Shown here: piece after piece, positions 33,465 to 41,880 of the stretch | How the letters are laid out: each line of letters opens with the position of its first letter | Numbering within the stretch: position 1 is the stretch's first letter | Assembly: GCA_964509125.1 (NCBI GenBank) | Contig: CAZDVZ010000012.1 | Coordinates: forward strand, 1-48,045 | Reading direction: 5' to 3' | Source: SIG653 sp964509125 | GTDB taxonomy: Bacteria > Bacillota > Clostridia > Oscillospirales > CAG-382 | DNA: 48,045 nt | Position numbers and translations under genes: made by a program | Notes under the pieces: model-generated | The model's database searches: none | What the model was told of the DNA's origin: nothing | Seen by the model: only the letters and a program-made list of their open reading frames with translations

Positions 33465-34481
33465 TTATATAATTTCAAGCATTGCAAAAACCGCATCTTC
33501 AACGCTTTTAATGTCTTCCAACGCGGCAACTGAGGCGGGGGAGTGGAGATATCTTACGGGAACGGAAAGTGCGGCAACTTTACATCCGCCTGAATTTTGT
33601 TGATATGCTTTGGAATCATTTCCGCCTGCAACAAAGTTTTTGACTTGATGTTTAATGCCTTTTTCTTCGAAGACGGAGATCCCTTTTTTAAACAGATCTT
33701 TATCATAAATCGTTCCGCCATCCATGTGAGAAATTACCGCGCCGTTTCTTATTTTGCAACATTCTTCGCCTGGGGGCGTGTCAGGAAGATCGGCAGCCGT
33801 CGTCGCTTCTACAATAATTGCAACGTCGGGTTTTAAACCAAATGATAGAGGAGTAGCCCCTCTCAAACCGTTTTCTTCGCAGGTTACAAAAGCAAAATAC
33901 GTATCGCATGGAAGATCTTTTTTTAACAGTTCAATAAGAATATAACACCCTGCTCTGTCGTCTATAGCTTTGGATTTAATAAGCCCGTTTCCAAATTCTT
34001 CAAAGTTAGGTATAAAAACAGCTTCATCTCCAATAGAAAGCTTTGAAACCACATCTTCTTTTGTTTCGCACCCAACATCTATATACATCTCATCTATTGG
34101 AATGCAAACGCCTCTTTCCTCTGCTTTTTGAAGGTGTATTGCTTTGGCACAAACTACTCCAAACAATTTGTTTTCACCAATTATTAACCTTTTGCCGCCA
34201 ACGACGGATCGTTCAACGCCGCCAATCTCATCAAAATATGCATATCCGTCATGGGAAAAACTGCGTATCATAAATCCAATTTCATCCATATGGCATGAAA
34301 GCAGGATTTTTTTACCGGTGTCTTTTTTGCCTTTTTTGAAAGCTATAAGGTTTCCGACTTTGTCAATTTTATAGCTGTCACAATTGTCTTTTATTTCTTC
34401 GATTATAATTTCTCTGACTTCATCTTCCATGCCTGATGGGCCGAAAGCGTTACAAAGCTTTTTAAGAAGCTCTAAATTCAT
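33465..34481 (-). CDS. M42-family metallopeptidase, paralogue 2
   Basis: A 338-residue member with ligands in LSCHMDEIGF, AIDDRAGC, VTCEENGLRGA (catalytic Glu pair) and VRYLHSPAS. The site that is Asp in paralogue 1 is Glu here (IVEATTAADL), which may change metal preference. Its ATG overlaps the stop of paralogue 3 (ATGA at 34478-34481), so synthesis is coupled. All active-site residues are intact, so this is unlikely to be a degenerate copy. Confidence 0.9.
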   Translation of the reverse strand: MNLELLKKLCNAFGPSGMEDEVREIIIEEIKDNCDSYKIDKVGNLIAFKKGKKDTGKKILLSCHMDEIGFMIRSFSHDGYAYFDEIGGVERSVVGGKRLIIGENKLFGVVCAKAIHLQKAEERGVCIPIDEMYIDVGCETKEDVVSKLSIGDEAVFIPNFEEFGNGLIKSKAIDDRAGCYILIELLKKDLPCDTYFAFVTCEENGLRGATPLSFGLKPDVAIIVEATTAADLPDTPPGEECCKIRNGAVISHMDGGTIYDKDLFKKGISVFEEKGIKHQVKNFVAGGNDSKAYQQNSGGCKVAALSVPVRYLHSPASVAALEDIKSVEDAVFAMLEII

Positions 34482-35515
34482 AGATCTTCACCTCCCAGTT
34501 TTTCAGCAAATGCGGCAACAAGTTTTGCAGAATCTTCAACATCTTTAAGAGAAGCAATTTCTGCCGGAGTGTGCATATTTTTAAGGGGAATTGAGAGAAG
34601 AACTGTGGGAACACCTGCTCTTGCGATTTGTATCATTGTTGCGTTTGTTCCCGTATATCCCGCTTCTGCAATCACCTGATAAGGCAAGCCCGCTTCGACG
34701 GCGGTATCAATAAATTTCTTTGTCAGCTTTCTGGATGTTGTGGATGAATACGAAACAACTCCGCCTTTACCCATATATTTGGTTTTTCTGCTTTCGGGCG
34801 TTTCAGGAATTGTAGTATTGCATACGTCAATAACTACGGAATAATCCGGGTCAACAATAAATGTACCTGGACGTGATCCAACATAGTTTGTTTCTTCTCC
34901 GCTGCTGAACAATACATAAATATCAACATCAATGTCTTTATCTTTTAAAAGCTGCATTGCGTGCAAAATAACGGTTCCGCATATTCTGTCATCAAATGAT
35001 TTTCCGGTAGCACGATCTTCGCCCAAACGCTCCGTAGTAACTTTAAATCCAATAGGCGTACCTATCGAAACGATTTTTTCAAGTTCTTCTTTTGAATAGC
35101 CTGTATCAATGGTCATGTCTTTCAAAAGTATTTTTTTCTTCCTGTCTTCGGCGGTTGTGAGATGTGGGGGCTTTGAGCAGATAACACCTGTAATAGTCTC
35201 TTTGCCATAGATATAAACTTCACCCGCGGAAAGCACTCTTGTGTCAATGCCGCCTACGTTTGTAACTTTTAAAAAACCACCGTCGCAAATTTTAGTGACG
35301 ATCATTCCAATCTCATCAAGGTGAGCGTCAAGCAATAGCTTTTTTGCTCCTTTTTTGCCACAAGGTCGATAGCCGATAATACTTCCTGTGGAAGTCGTTC
35401 TAATTTCAGAGAAAAGATCCGAGCAAAGCGCTTTCACTGTTTCAAACGACATTTCTTCAAATCCTGATACAGCCGGTGCTTCGGTGAATCTTTTTGCTCT
35501 TTCGAATAAATCCAA
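34478..35515 (-). CDS. M42-family metallopeptidase, paralogue 3
   Basis: A 345-residue member with ligands in LDAHLDEIGM, SFDDRICG, FSSGEETNYVGSR, VVIDVCNTTIPE and LKNMHTPAE. The EET-N-Y-V-G stretch replaces the EE-x-G-L-R-G of the other two, so its substrate pocket probably differs. It lies 19 nt after murD with AAGGAGG before ATG 35515, and overlaps paralogue 2. Three diverged paralogues together could give distinct peptide specificities or mixed oligomers. Confidence 0.88.
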   Translation of the reverse strand: MDLFERAKRFTEAPAVSGFEEMSFETVKALCSDLFSEIRTTSTGSIIGYRPCGKKGAKKLLLDAHLDEIGMIVTKICDGGFLKVTNVGGIDTRVLSAGEVYIYGKETITGVICSKPPHLTTAEDRKKKILLKDMTIDTGYSKEELEKIVSIGTPIGFKVTTERLGEDRATGKSFDDRICGTVILHAMQLLKDKDIDVDIYVLFSSGEETNYVGSRPGTFIVDPDYSVVIDVCNTTIPETPESRKTKYMGKGGVVSYSSTTSRKLTKKFIDTAVEAGLPYQVIAEAGYTGTNATMIQIARAGVPTVLLSIPLKNMHTPAEIASLKDVEDSAKLVAAFAEKLGGEDL

Positions 35516-35534
35516 AAGTCATACCTCCTTTAAG

Positions 35535-36866
35535 TTATATGTTAGTTTTTACAATATTTTTAAAATCGTTTCCTCTTGCCGCAAAGTTTGGATATTTGTC
35601 AAAACTGGCTGCGGCGGGAGAAAGAATTACTTTATCTCCCTTTACAGAAATTTTTTTGGAAAGTAAAACAGCTTCTTCCATATTGTCTGCATGGAATATT
35701 TTACCCGAATAATTAACGCTTAAAAGCACTTTTTCAATTTTTTCAGCGGTGTTTCCCATGAGAATAACGGCTTTTGCTTTTCTTTCAAAAAGTTCGCCCA
35801 ATGGATCCAACGGAATATTTTTGTCATATCCTCCTGCAATAACAATTAATTTTTGTTTGAACGAGTTCAGAGCTGCCGCAGTTCTTGTTGGGCTTGTGTC
35901 TATGGATGAATTGTAGTATGTAACACCGTTTTTTTCGGCCACAAGTTCAATTCTGTGTTCTACACCTCCAAAATTTTTAGCTACATTTAAAATTGCATCG
36001 GTAGATATAAAAGGATAAGTAGCCGCAATGGCAGCAGAGTAGTTTGCCCTGTTGTGTACTCCGGGTAAAAGAATATCTTCATCTTTCAAAATAAGACGGT
36101 TTTCATAATGTATTCCTTTATCATCGTAACGGAAATCACACTCAGCACTTTTCCCGAAAGTTTTTGTATTCTCAGTTTTAAATGAAATTGCAGTTTCATC
36201 ATCACCGTTTAAAACATTTCTCGCTTGTGCTTTTGAAACAATTTTGCTTTTAGCGAAGATATATTCATCCATGCTCGTATGCCAATCCAAATGGTTTGGA
36301 GACACGTTGGTAACAATGGAAATGGAGGGAACTTGACTCATTTTCATAAGTTGAAAGCTTGATATCTCAATTACGGCAAAATCCTCTTTTTTTATTTGTG
36401 AGAGCTTTACAAAAAGATTTTCGCCAATATTTCCTCCTAAATAAACCTTATTTCCTGACTCTTCAAGAAGCTTTGCACAGAGGGTGGAGGTTGTGGTTTT
36501 GCCGTCGCTTCCCGTAATTCCAATGGTTGTGCATGGACAATATTTTAGAAATTCCTCCAGTTCCGTTGTGACATAGACTCCGTTTTTTCTTGCTTCGTCA
36601 ATTTTTGAAAGATCGGGTCTAAGGGCCGGTGAAAGGAAAAGAATGTCTTCGTCGATATCCGACAAATAGTCATTCCCGGTAAAAAATTTCACTCCCTGTT
36701 TTTCAAGGATTTCGCTATCAGAAATGGCAACTTTTTCTTTTTTGTCTCTAAGAGTAACATCCATACCGTTTGCCAGAAATAATTTTAAAATTGGAATATT
36801 ACTGATACCGGCACCAACAAATCCAACTTTTTTGTTTTTGTAGAAGTTCAAAATATCTTTCATCAT
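35535..36866 (-). CDS. murD: UDP-N-acetylmuramoylalanine--D-glutamate ligase MurD
   Basis: A 443-residue Mur ligase that adds D-Glu to UDP-MurNAc-L-Ala in the cytoplasm. It has an N-terminal Rossmann domain (KVGFVGAGISN), the ATP loop GITGSDGKTTTSTL (near 114-127), SSFQLM, VTNVSPNHLDWH with the Mg-site His, and a C-terminal domain with AGGYDKNIPL and LSPAAASFDKYPNFAARGNDF. The last motif is typical of MurD. It is away from the usual mra/dcw cluster, with three peptidase genes behind it. AAGAGGTAAATG gives the start at 36866; a second Met follows immediately. Confidence 0.94.
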   Translation of the reverse strand: MMKDILNFYKNKKVGFVGAGISNIPILKLFLANGMDVTLRDKKEKVAISDSEILEKQGVKFFTGNDYLSDIDEDILFLSPALRPDLSKIDEARKNGVYVTTELEEFLKYCPCTTIGITGSDGKTTTSTLCAKLLEESGNKVYLGGNIGENLFVKLSQIKKEDFAVIEISSFQLMKMSQVPSISIVTNVSPNHLDWHTSMDEYIFAKSKIVSKAQARNVLNGDDETAISFKTENTKTFGKSAECDFRYDDKGIHYENRLILKDEDILLPGVHNRANYSAAIAATYPFISTDAILNVAKNFGGVEHRIELVAEKNGVTYYNSSIDTSPTRTAAALNSFKQKLIVIAGGYDKNIPLDPLGELFERKAKAVILMGNTAEKIEKVLLSVNYSGKIFHADNMEEAVLLSKKISVKGDKVILSPAAASFDKYPNFAARGNDFKNIVKTNI

Positions 36867-36901
36867 TTACCTCTTTTTAGGTTAACTTTCGTATCACTTA
36901 T

Positions 36902-36929
36902 ATTATATATTATTTTTTCGAATAATCAA
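36902..36929 (-). promoter_or_regulatory. Promoter of the murD-M42 operon
   Basis: On the - strand: TTGATT (36929-36924), 16 bp, TATAAT (36907-36902). It is about 36 bp before the murD start and back to back with the rnpB promoter. Confidence 0.6.
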
Positions 36930-36943
36930 TACAAAAATATTAT

Positions 36944-36972
36944 TTGACAAAATAATTTTTATATAGTATAAT
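36944..36972 (+). promoter_or_regulatory. Consensus promoter of rnpB
   Basis: TTGACA (36944-36949), 17 bp, TATAAT (36967-36972). Transcription should start near 36979, about 16 nt before the P1 helix. Confidence 0.85.
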
Positions 36973-36994
36973 ACTGAGTAAAAGGGTGATTTTT

Positions 36995-37336
36995 GCGACT
37001 GCGCCGTGCGGTTGCGCCCGTCATACCGAAAGGTCACGGAGTGAGGAAAGTCCGGGCTCCATAGAGCAGGATAACGGATAACGTCCGCCGAAGGCGACTT
37101 CAGGGCAAGTGCAACAGAAATAAACCGCCTTGGAAACAAGGTAAGGATGGAAAGGCAGGGTAAGAGCCTACCGGCGTGCAGGAGACTGTACGGCCATGTA
37201 AACCCTATCCGGAGCAACACCGTATGGGAGCGATAATGTTTGCTCGACAAGCTCCCGGGTGGCAAAGAGACTTGCGGTAACGTAAGTTCAAGATAGATGA
37301 CCGCATAAGACAGAACCCGGCTTACAGACGCAGTCG
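36995..37336 (+). ncRNA. rnpB: RNase P RNA (class A-like)
   Basis: The catalytic RNA of RNase P, which matures tRNA 5' ends. The 5' strand GCGACTGCG pairs with CGCAGTCG at 37329-37336 to form P1. Universal blocks are visible: GAGGAAAGTCCGGGCTCC at 37031-37048, GGCAGGGTAAGAGCC, and near the 3' end AGATGACCGC and ACAGAACCCGGCTTA. The length of about 342 nt and the overall order fit bacterial class A. P1 followed by TTTCATTCTTTTT may also serve as the terminator. The next gene starts about 50 nt later. Confidence 0.93.
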
Positions 37337-37389
37337 TTTCATTCTTTTTAACAGTGAAAAATATTGAAATAAATTACGGAGAGAAAAAA

Positions 37390-37887
37390 ATGTGTAATTC
37401 TTGTAATTGCTCAAAGCAAAAGAGCGATCTGTCCCTTCTTGACGGTGTACTTGAAAAATATGCATCTGTCAATGGAAGTCTTATAACCATTTTGCAACAT
37501 GCTCAGGAGATATATGGGTACCTTCCAACAGATGTTATCTATTATATTGCAGATAAAACAGGATCTACACCCGCAAAAGTTATGGGTGTTGCCACGTTTT
37601 ATACTCAATTTCGTCTCAAACCCATTGGCAAATATCTTGTTATGCTTTGTCAAGGTACGGCGTGTCATGTAAATGGGTCCGCTCGTGTTTTGAAGTCGGT
37701 TGAAGATGAGCTTAAAATAAAAGACGGCGAAACAACAGAGGATGGACTTTTTACGCTGAAAACTGTTGCGTGCCTCGGCTGTTGTAGTCTTTCACCGGTT
37801 ATGATGATCAACGAAGACACATATGGTACTTTGACACCCGAAAAGGCTGTTTCCATTTTAAACGAATTGAGGGCAAAGGAGAACTAA
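37390..37887 (+). CDS. NuoE/HydC-like [2Fe-2S] subunit of a flavin-based redox complex
   Basis: A 165-residue thioredoxin-like ferredoxin subunit. The four cluster cysteines are in LCQGTACHVNG (C-x4-C) and ACLGCCSLSPVM. The first 50 residues form the usual helical cap (TILQHAQEIYGYLP). A short Cys-rich N-tail (MCNSCNCSKQK) is unusual and could bind another metal. I chose ATG 37390 because GGAGAG is 5 nt upstream; the frame extends back to 37354. It is the first of three genes (spacing 3 and 12 nt) resembling StnA/HydC of Sporomusa-type Nfn or HydABC complexes. Confidence 0.9.
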   Translation: MCNSCNCSKQKSDLSLLDGVLEKYASVNGSLITILQHAQEIYGYLPTDVIYYIADKTGSTPAKVMGVATFYTQFRLKPIGKYLVMLCQGTACHVNGSARVLKSVEDELKIKDGETTEDGLFTLKTVACLGCCSLSPVMMINEDTYGTLTPEKAVSILNELRAKEN

Positions 37888-37890
37888 ATA

Positions 37891-39636
37891 ATGAGACTTG
37901 TTATAGGACAAGGAAGCTGTGGTATTGCCGCAGGAGCTTCTAAGGTTTACGATGCTATTGAAAAGCATAACGGCGGCAAGTTTGAAATTGGAATTTCGGG
38001 CTGTATTGGTATGTGCTATTTAGAGCCCATTGTTGATATTTACGAAGGTGATGAGCTTTTACATAGACTTGTAAAGGTTTCGGAAAAAGACGGAGAAGCA
38101 ATTGCAAATGCTGTTGTTAGCGGAGATTTTGACGTCGTTAAAGACCTGTTTATTTCCGAAGAGGATGAATCGTTCCTCCTTCAGCAAACAAGAATAGCCC
38201 TTCGTCATTGTGGAATAATCGATCCTACGGACATTAAAGCATACATAAAAAAAGATGGATACTCTGCCATAAAAAAAGTGCTTTCTTCGATGAGTCCTGA
38301 GGATGTAATCGAGGAAATTAAAGTTTCGGGCCTTGCGGGTAGAGGCGGTGCAGGTTTCCCAACGTGGTTTAAGTGGAACGCAGCGAGAAACTCCAAAGGA
38401 GATAAAAAATATCTTATTTGCAATGCCGATGAAGGTGATCCCGGCGCATTTATGGATAGAGCTGTTATTGAAAGTGATCCACATAATCTAATTGAAGGTA
38501 TGCTTATCGGGGCATATGCCATTGGTGCATCCGAAGCTGTTGTGTATGTAAGAGCAGAATATCCTCTTGCAATAAAACGTCTTGATGCGGCCATTGAACA
38601 AGCCAAAGCAGAAGGATTGATTGGTGAAAATATTTTAGGAAGCGGATTTTCATGTAACTTCTCATACAAAGCAGGTGCGGGCGCATTTGTTTGTGGAGAA
38701 GAAACCGCTTTAATAGAATCTCTTGAAGGAAAGAGGGGAATGCCTCGCCTTAAACCTCCGTTTCCTGCACAATGTGGATATGACAATTTACCATCCAACA
38801 TAAACAACGTAGAGACATTTGCCAATGTTCCGTGGATACTTTTAAACGGCGGTGCGGCGTTTTCGGCAATGGGCACCGAAAACAGTAAAGGAACAAAAGT
38901 ATTTGCCCTTACAGGTAAGATCAAAAGAGGCGGTTTGGTTGAAGTTCCTATGGGAAAAACCCTCCGTGATGTAATATACGGAATTGGAGGAGGAATTAAG
39001 CAAGACAGACAGTGTAAAGCTGTTCAGATGGGTGGGCCTTCGGGCGGATGCATCCCTTTTGAGATGTTTGATACTGTTATTGATTATAAAGCACTTGGGG
39101 CTACCGGCGCAATTATGGGATCCGGCGGTATGGTTGTTATGGATGATAGCACATGTATGGTTAACATGGCAAAATTCTTCCTCGACTTCACCACCAAAGA
39201 ATCTTGCGGCAAATGCGTCCATTGCAGACTTGGCACAAAACGTATGTATGAAATACTTACAAGAATAGTTGCGGGAGAGGGCAAAGAAGGGGATATTGAA
39301 CTTCTTGAAGAACTTTGTGCGTCGATTAAAGACGGAGCACTTTGCGGTTTAGGCCAAACAGCACCCAATCCTGTGCTTACAACAATTAAATATTTCAGAA
39401 ATGAGTACGAAGCTCATATAAGTAATAAAAAATGTCCCTCAAAGGCTTGTACAGACCTTCTTACTTATAATATTGATAAAGAAAAATGTACAGGATGCAC
39501 GCTTTGTGCCATTAAATGTCCTGTAGGGGCGATTACAGGGGAGAAAAAGAATCCTCAAACTATAGACAACTTAAAATGTATCAAATGCGGAAACTGTCTT
39601 AAGGTTTGCCGTTTTGGTGCGGTTTTTGTTGATTAA
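37891..39636 (+). CDS. NuoF/HydB-like NADH- and FMN-binding subunit with ferredoxin tail
   Basis: A 581-residue subunit. The N-terminal thioredoxin-like [2Fe-2S] domain (about 1-95) keeps CG and GCIGMCY. The NuoF core has the Gly-rich GLAGRGGAGFPTWFKW for NADH, CNADEGDPGAFMDR for FMN, and the [4Fe-4S] motif SCGKCVHCRLGTKRM. The C-terminal 2[4Fe-4S] ferredoxin (about 520-581) has CTGCTLCAIKCPVGAI and CIKCGNCLKVCRFGA. This is the bifurcating-type beta subunit that exchanges electrons between NADH and ferredoxin. The partners on both sides are the remaining subunits of the complex. Confidence 0.93.
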   Translation: MRLVIGQGSCGIAAGASKVYDAIEKHNGGKFEIGISGCIGMCYLEPIVDIYEGDELLHRLVKVSEKDGEAIANAVVSGDFDVVKDLFISEEDESFLLQQTRIALRHCGIIDPTDIKAYIKKDGYSAIKKVLSSMSPEDVIEEIKVSGLAGRGGAGFPTWFKWNAARNSKGDKKYLICNADEGDPGAFMDRAVIESDPHNLIEGMLIGAYAIGASEAVVYVRAEYPLAIKRLDAAIEQAKAEGLIGENILGSGFSCNFSYKAGAGAFVCGEETALIESLEGKRGMPRLKPPFPAQCGYDNLPSNINNVETFANVPWILLNGGAAFSAMGTENSKGTKVFALTGKIKRGGLVEVPMGKTLRDVIYGIGGGIKQDRQCKAVQMGGPSGGCIPFEMFDTVIDYKALGATGAIMGSGGMVVMDDSTCMVNMAKFFLDFTTKESCGKCVHCRLGTKRMYEILTRIVAGEGKEGDIELLEELCASIKDGALCGLGQTAPNPVLTTIKYFRNEYEAHISNKKCPSKACTDLLTYNIDKEKCTGCTLCAIKCPVGAITGEKKNPQTIDNLKCIKCGNCLKVCRFGAVFVD

Positions 39637-39648
39637 GGAGGGAACGGT

Positions 39649-41676
39649 TTGATAACTGTTACAATAAACGGAAAAGTTTGCACTGCCGAAGAAGGGAAAA
39701 CGATTTTGGAAATTGCAAGTGCAAACGGTATAGAAATACCAACTCTTTGCCATCACAGCAGTGTAAAAAAATACGGTGCTTGTGGAATTTGCTTGGTAGA
39801 AGCTGAAAAATCTCCAAAACTCATGAGAGCTTGTTCTACCGTTGCAATGGACGGCCAAGTTATAAATACAGAATCCGAAAGAGTAATTAAAGCAAGAAAA
39901 ACCGCTTTAGAGCTTCTTATGAGCGACCATGACGGTGACTGTAAAGGTCCTTGTACACTTAACTGTCCTGCGGGGACGGACTGTCAGGGATATGTGAAAA
40001 AAATCTCACTTGGCGACAATGTTGGCGCTGTTGAGATAATTAAAGAAAAGTTGCCTCTTCCCGCATCTATTGGACGCGTGTGCCCTCATCCTTGTGAAAA
40101 GGCTTGCAGAAGAGAAAATGTTGAAGAACCTATCTCCATTGCGTTTCTTAAATATTTTGCCGCCGATAAAGTTTTAGCGTCCGGTAAAAGTGTAGTTGCA
40201 TCCAGAAAAGCGTCTACAGGTAAAACTGTTGGTATCATTGGTGGAGGTCCGGCGGGCTTAACTGCCGCATATTATCTTTCTGCAAAGGGACATAAAGTTA
40301 CAATTTGCGATGCAATGCCTAAAATGGGCGGTATGCTTAGATATGGCATCCCGGAATATAGGCTTCCCAAGGCTGTTTTGGATAAAGAAATTGCAGAAAT
40401 AGCTTCTCTCGGCGTTGAAATGAAAAACAATTTCAAAATCGGCGTCTCTATGACCTTTGATGAATTTTGTGAAAAATACGATGCGGTAATCGTTGCCATC
40501 GGTGCATGGAAAAGTATGGGTGTTGGTTGTACAGGTGAAGATCTTGAAGGCGTTTGGGGCGGTATAGACTTCCTTAGAAAAGTAAGTCTTGGAGAGCAGG
40601 TAGATCTTGGCAAAAATGTTGCTATCGTCGGTGGTGGTAATACTGCTATGGACGCTTGCCGTACCGCTATAAGACTTGGCGCAGAAAATGTTTATGTAAT
40701 TTACAGACGTACCGAAAAAGAAATGCCTGCGGAAAAAATTGAAATTTCCGAAGCAAAGGAAGAAGGCGTTACATTTAAATTCCTTACAAATCCCGCGGAG
40801 ATTATTGGTGAAAACGGAAAAGTTGTCAAAGTAAAGCTTCAGGTTATGGAACTTGGCGAGCCTGACGCAAGTGGAAGAAGGTCTCCTGTTCCCGTTGAAG
40901 GTAAATATGAAATATTGGACGTTGATACAGTAATTTCTGCCATAGGTCAGAAGGTGAATGTTACCGGCTTTGAATCTTTGGAACTTAATAGGAAAGGCAT
41001 AATTTCCGCCGATGAATTTACTTTCAGAACATCCAATCCAAAGGTATTTGCTGTAGGTGACGCTACAAATAAAGGCGCGTCTATTGCTATTGCCGCAATT
41101 GGCGAGGCCAATAAAGCCGCTGATGTTGTGGATTCTTTCTTAATGGGTGATATCGTTCCATATATAGCACCTTACGTTTCTGAAAGAAAAGTAACTAAGG
41201 AAATGTTTGCAGATAGGGAAGTGATTCCTCGTGCTGTAATGCCTTGCAGAAGTGCTGAGGAAAGGAAGCATGATTTTAAAGAGGTCAATTTAGGTTTCTC
41301 GGATGAACAGGCAATTAAAGAGGCAAAGCGTTGTCTTGAATGCGGTTGTCACGAATATAAAAATTGCCGTCTTATCAGACATGCAAATCGATATAAGCTC
41401 AATCCTTCAAAGTTTAGCGGTGAAAAGCATTTGCATGAAACTGAAAGAAAGCTTGTAAGCATTGAACGTAACCAAGGCAAATGTATCCTCTGCGGACTTT
41501 GCGTCAGAGTTTGTGATGAGGTTGTGGGGAAAGGCATACTTGGTCTTGTTGGCAGAGGCTTTAAAACCGTCATCAAACCCGAATTTAATAAGGAAAGCGT
41601 CATTACATATTGTAAAGATTGTCATAAATGTGTTGATGTTTGCCCAACGGGCGCGCTTAAGTTTTTGGGTAAATAA
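39649..41676 (+). CDS. NfnB/GltD-like FAD subunit with iron-sulfur domains (StnC-like)
   Basis: A 675-residue protein. It has an N-terminal [2Fe-2S] domain (CHHSSVKKYGACGICLVEAE, then RACST) and a GltD-type cluster domain (CPAGTDCQGY, GRVCPHPCEKACRR). The FAD- and NADPH-binding folds follow, with VGIIGGGPAGLTAAYYL and VAIVGGGNTAMDACRTA. The C-terminal region has ECGCHEYKNCRL and two [4Fe-4S] motifs (CILCGLCVRVCD, CKDCHKCVDVCPTGAL). It has no H-cluster domain, so it is not a hydrogenase. The combination with HydC- and HydB-like genes fits the Sporomusa-type Nfn transhydrogenase (NADH + reduced ferredoxin + NADP+). A formate dehydrogenase-associated module elsewhere is an alternative. GGAGGG precedes the TTG start 39649. 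Confidence 0.85.
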   Translation: MITVTINGKVCTAEEGKTILEIASANGIEIPTLCHHSSVKKYGACGICLVEAEKSPKLMRACSTVAMDGQVINTESERVIKARKTALELLMSDHDGDCKGPCTLNCPAGTDCQGYVKKISLGDNVGAVEIIKEKLPLPASIGRVCPHPCEKACRRENVEEPISIAFLKYFAADKVLASGKSVVASRKASTGKTVGIIGGGPAGLTAAYYLSAKGHKVTICDAMPKMGGMLRYGIPEYRLPKAVLDKEIAEIASLGVEMKNNFKIGVSMTFDEFCEKYDAVIVAIGAWKSMGVGCTGEDLEGVWGGIDFLRKVSLGEQVDLGKNVAIVGGGNTAMDACRTAIRLGAENVYVIYRRTEKEMPAEKIEISEAKEEGVTFKFLTNPAEIIGENGKVVKVKLQVMELGEPDASGRRSPVPVEGKYEILDVDTVISAIGQKVNVTGFESLELNRKGIISADEFTFRTSNPKVFAVGDATNKGASIAIAAIGEANKAADVVDSFLMGDIVPYIAPYVSERKVTKEMFADREVIPRAVMPCRSAEERKHDFKEVNLGFSDEQAIKEAKRCLECGCHEYKNCRLIRHANRYKLNPSKFSGEKHLHETERKLVSIERNQGKCILCGLCVRVCDEVVGKGILGLVGRGFKTVIKPEFNKESVITYCKDCHKCVDVCPTGALKFLGK

Positions 41677-41705
41677 AAAACATCCTGATATGTGAAAAGA
41701 ATCGG

Positions 41706-41745
41706 AGCTGCAAAAGCATCATGCTTTTGCGGCTTTTGTTCTTTT
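41706..41745 (+). terminator. Rho-independent terminator of the redox operon
   Basis: AGCTGCAAAAGCAT pairs perfectly (one G-U) with ATGCTTTTGCGGCT around a single-base apex, effectively a 3-4-nt loop. TTTGTTCTTTT follows. Confidence 0.85.
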
Positions 41746-41775
41746 ATAAAAGGTAATTTTAAAACAAATTTTTTC

Positions 41776-41821
41776 GTAAAAAAAGAGCATAACAAACTCT
41801 GAGACGAAAATGTTATGCTCT
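41776..41821 (-). terminator. Rho-independent terminator of the RCC1-repeat gene
   Basis: On the - strand AGAGCATAACA pairs with TGTTATGCTCT around a 16-nt loop and runs into TTTTTTTACG. Confidence 0.85.
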
Positions 41822-41880
41822 AAAATTTGGTATAGAATATGTGCGGTATAAGCTTTTTTGTTTATAGCAAAAATTTCATT

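Noticed and set aside
38205..38924. Long - strand frame of 239 codons inside the NuoF-like gene
   Set aside because: Antisense shadow of a strongly conserved gene; Pro/Ser/Ala-rich product, no ribosome site.
39649..41676. Third redox subunit as an Fe-only hydrogenase
   Set aside because: The protein ends after the [4Fe-4S] motifs and lacks the H-cluster domain; the core is a GltD/NfnB-type FAD/NADPH fold.
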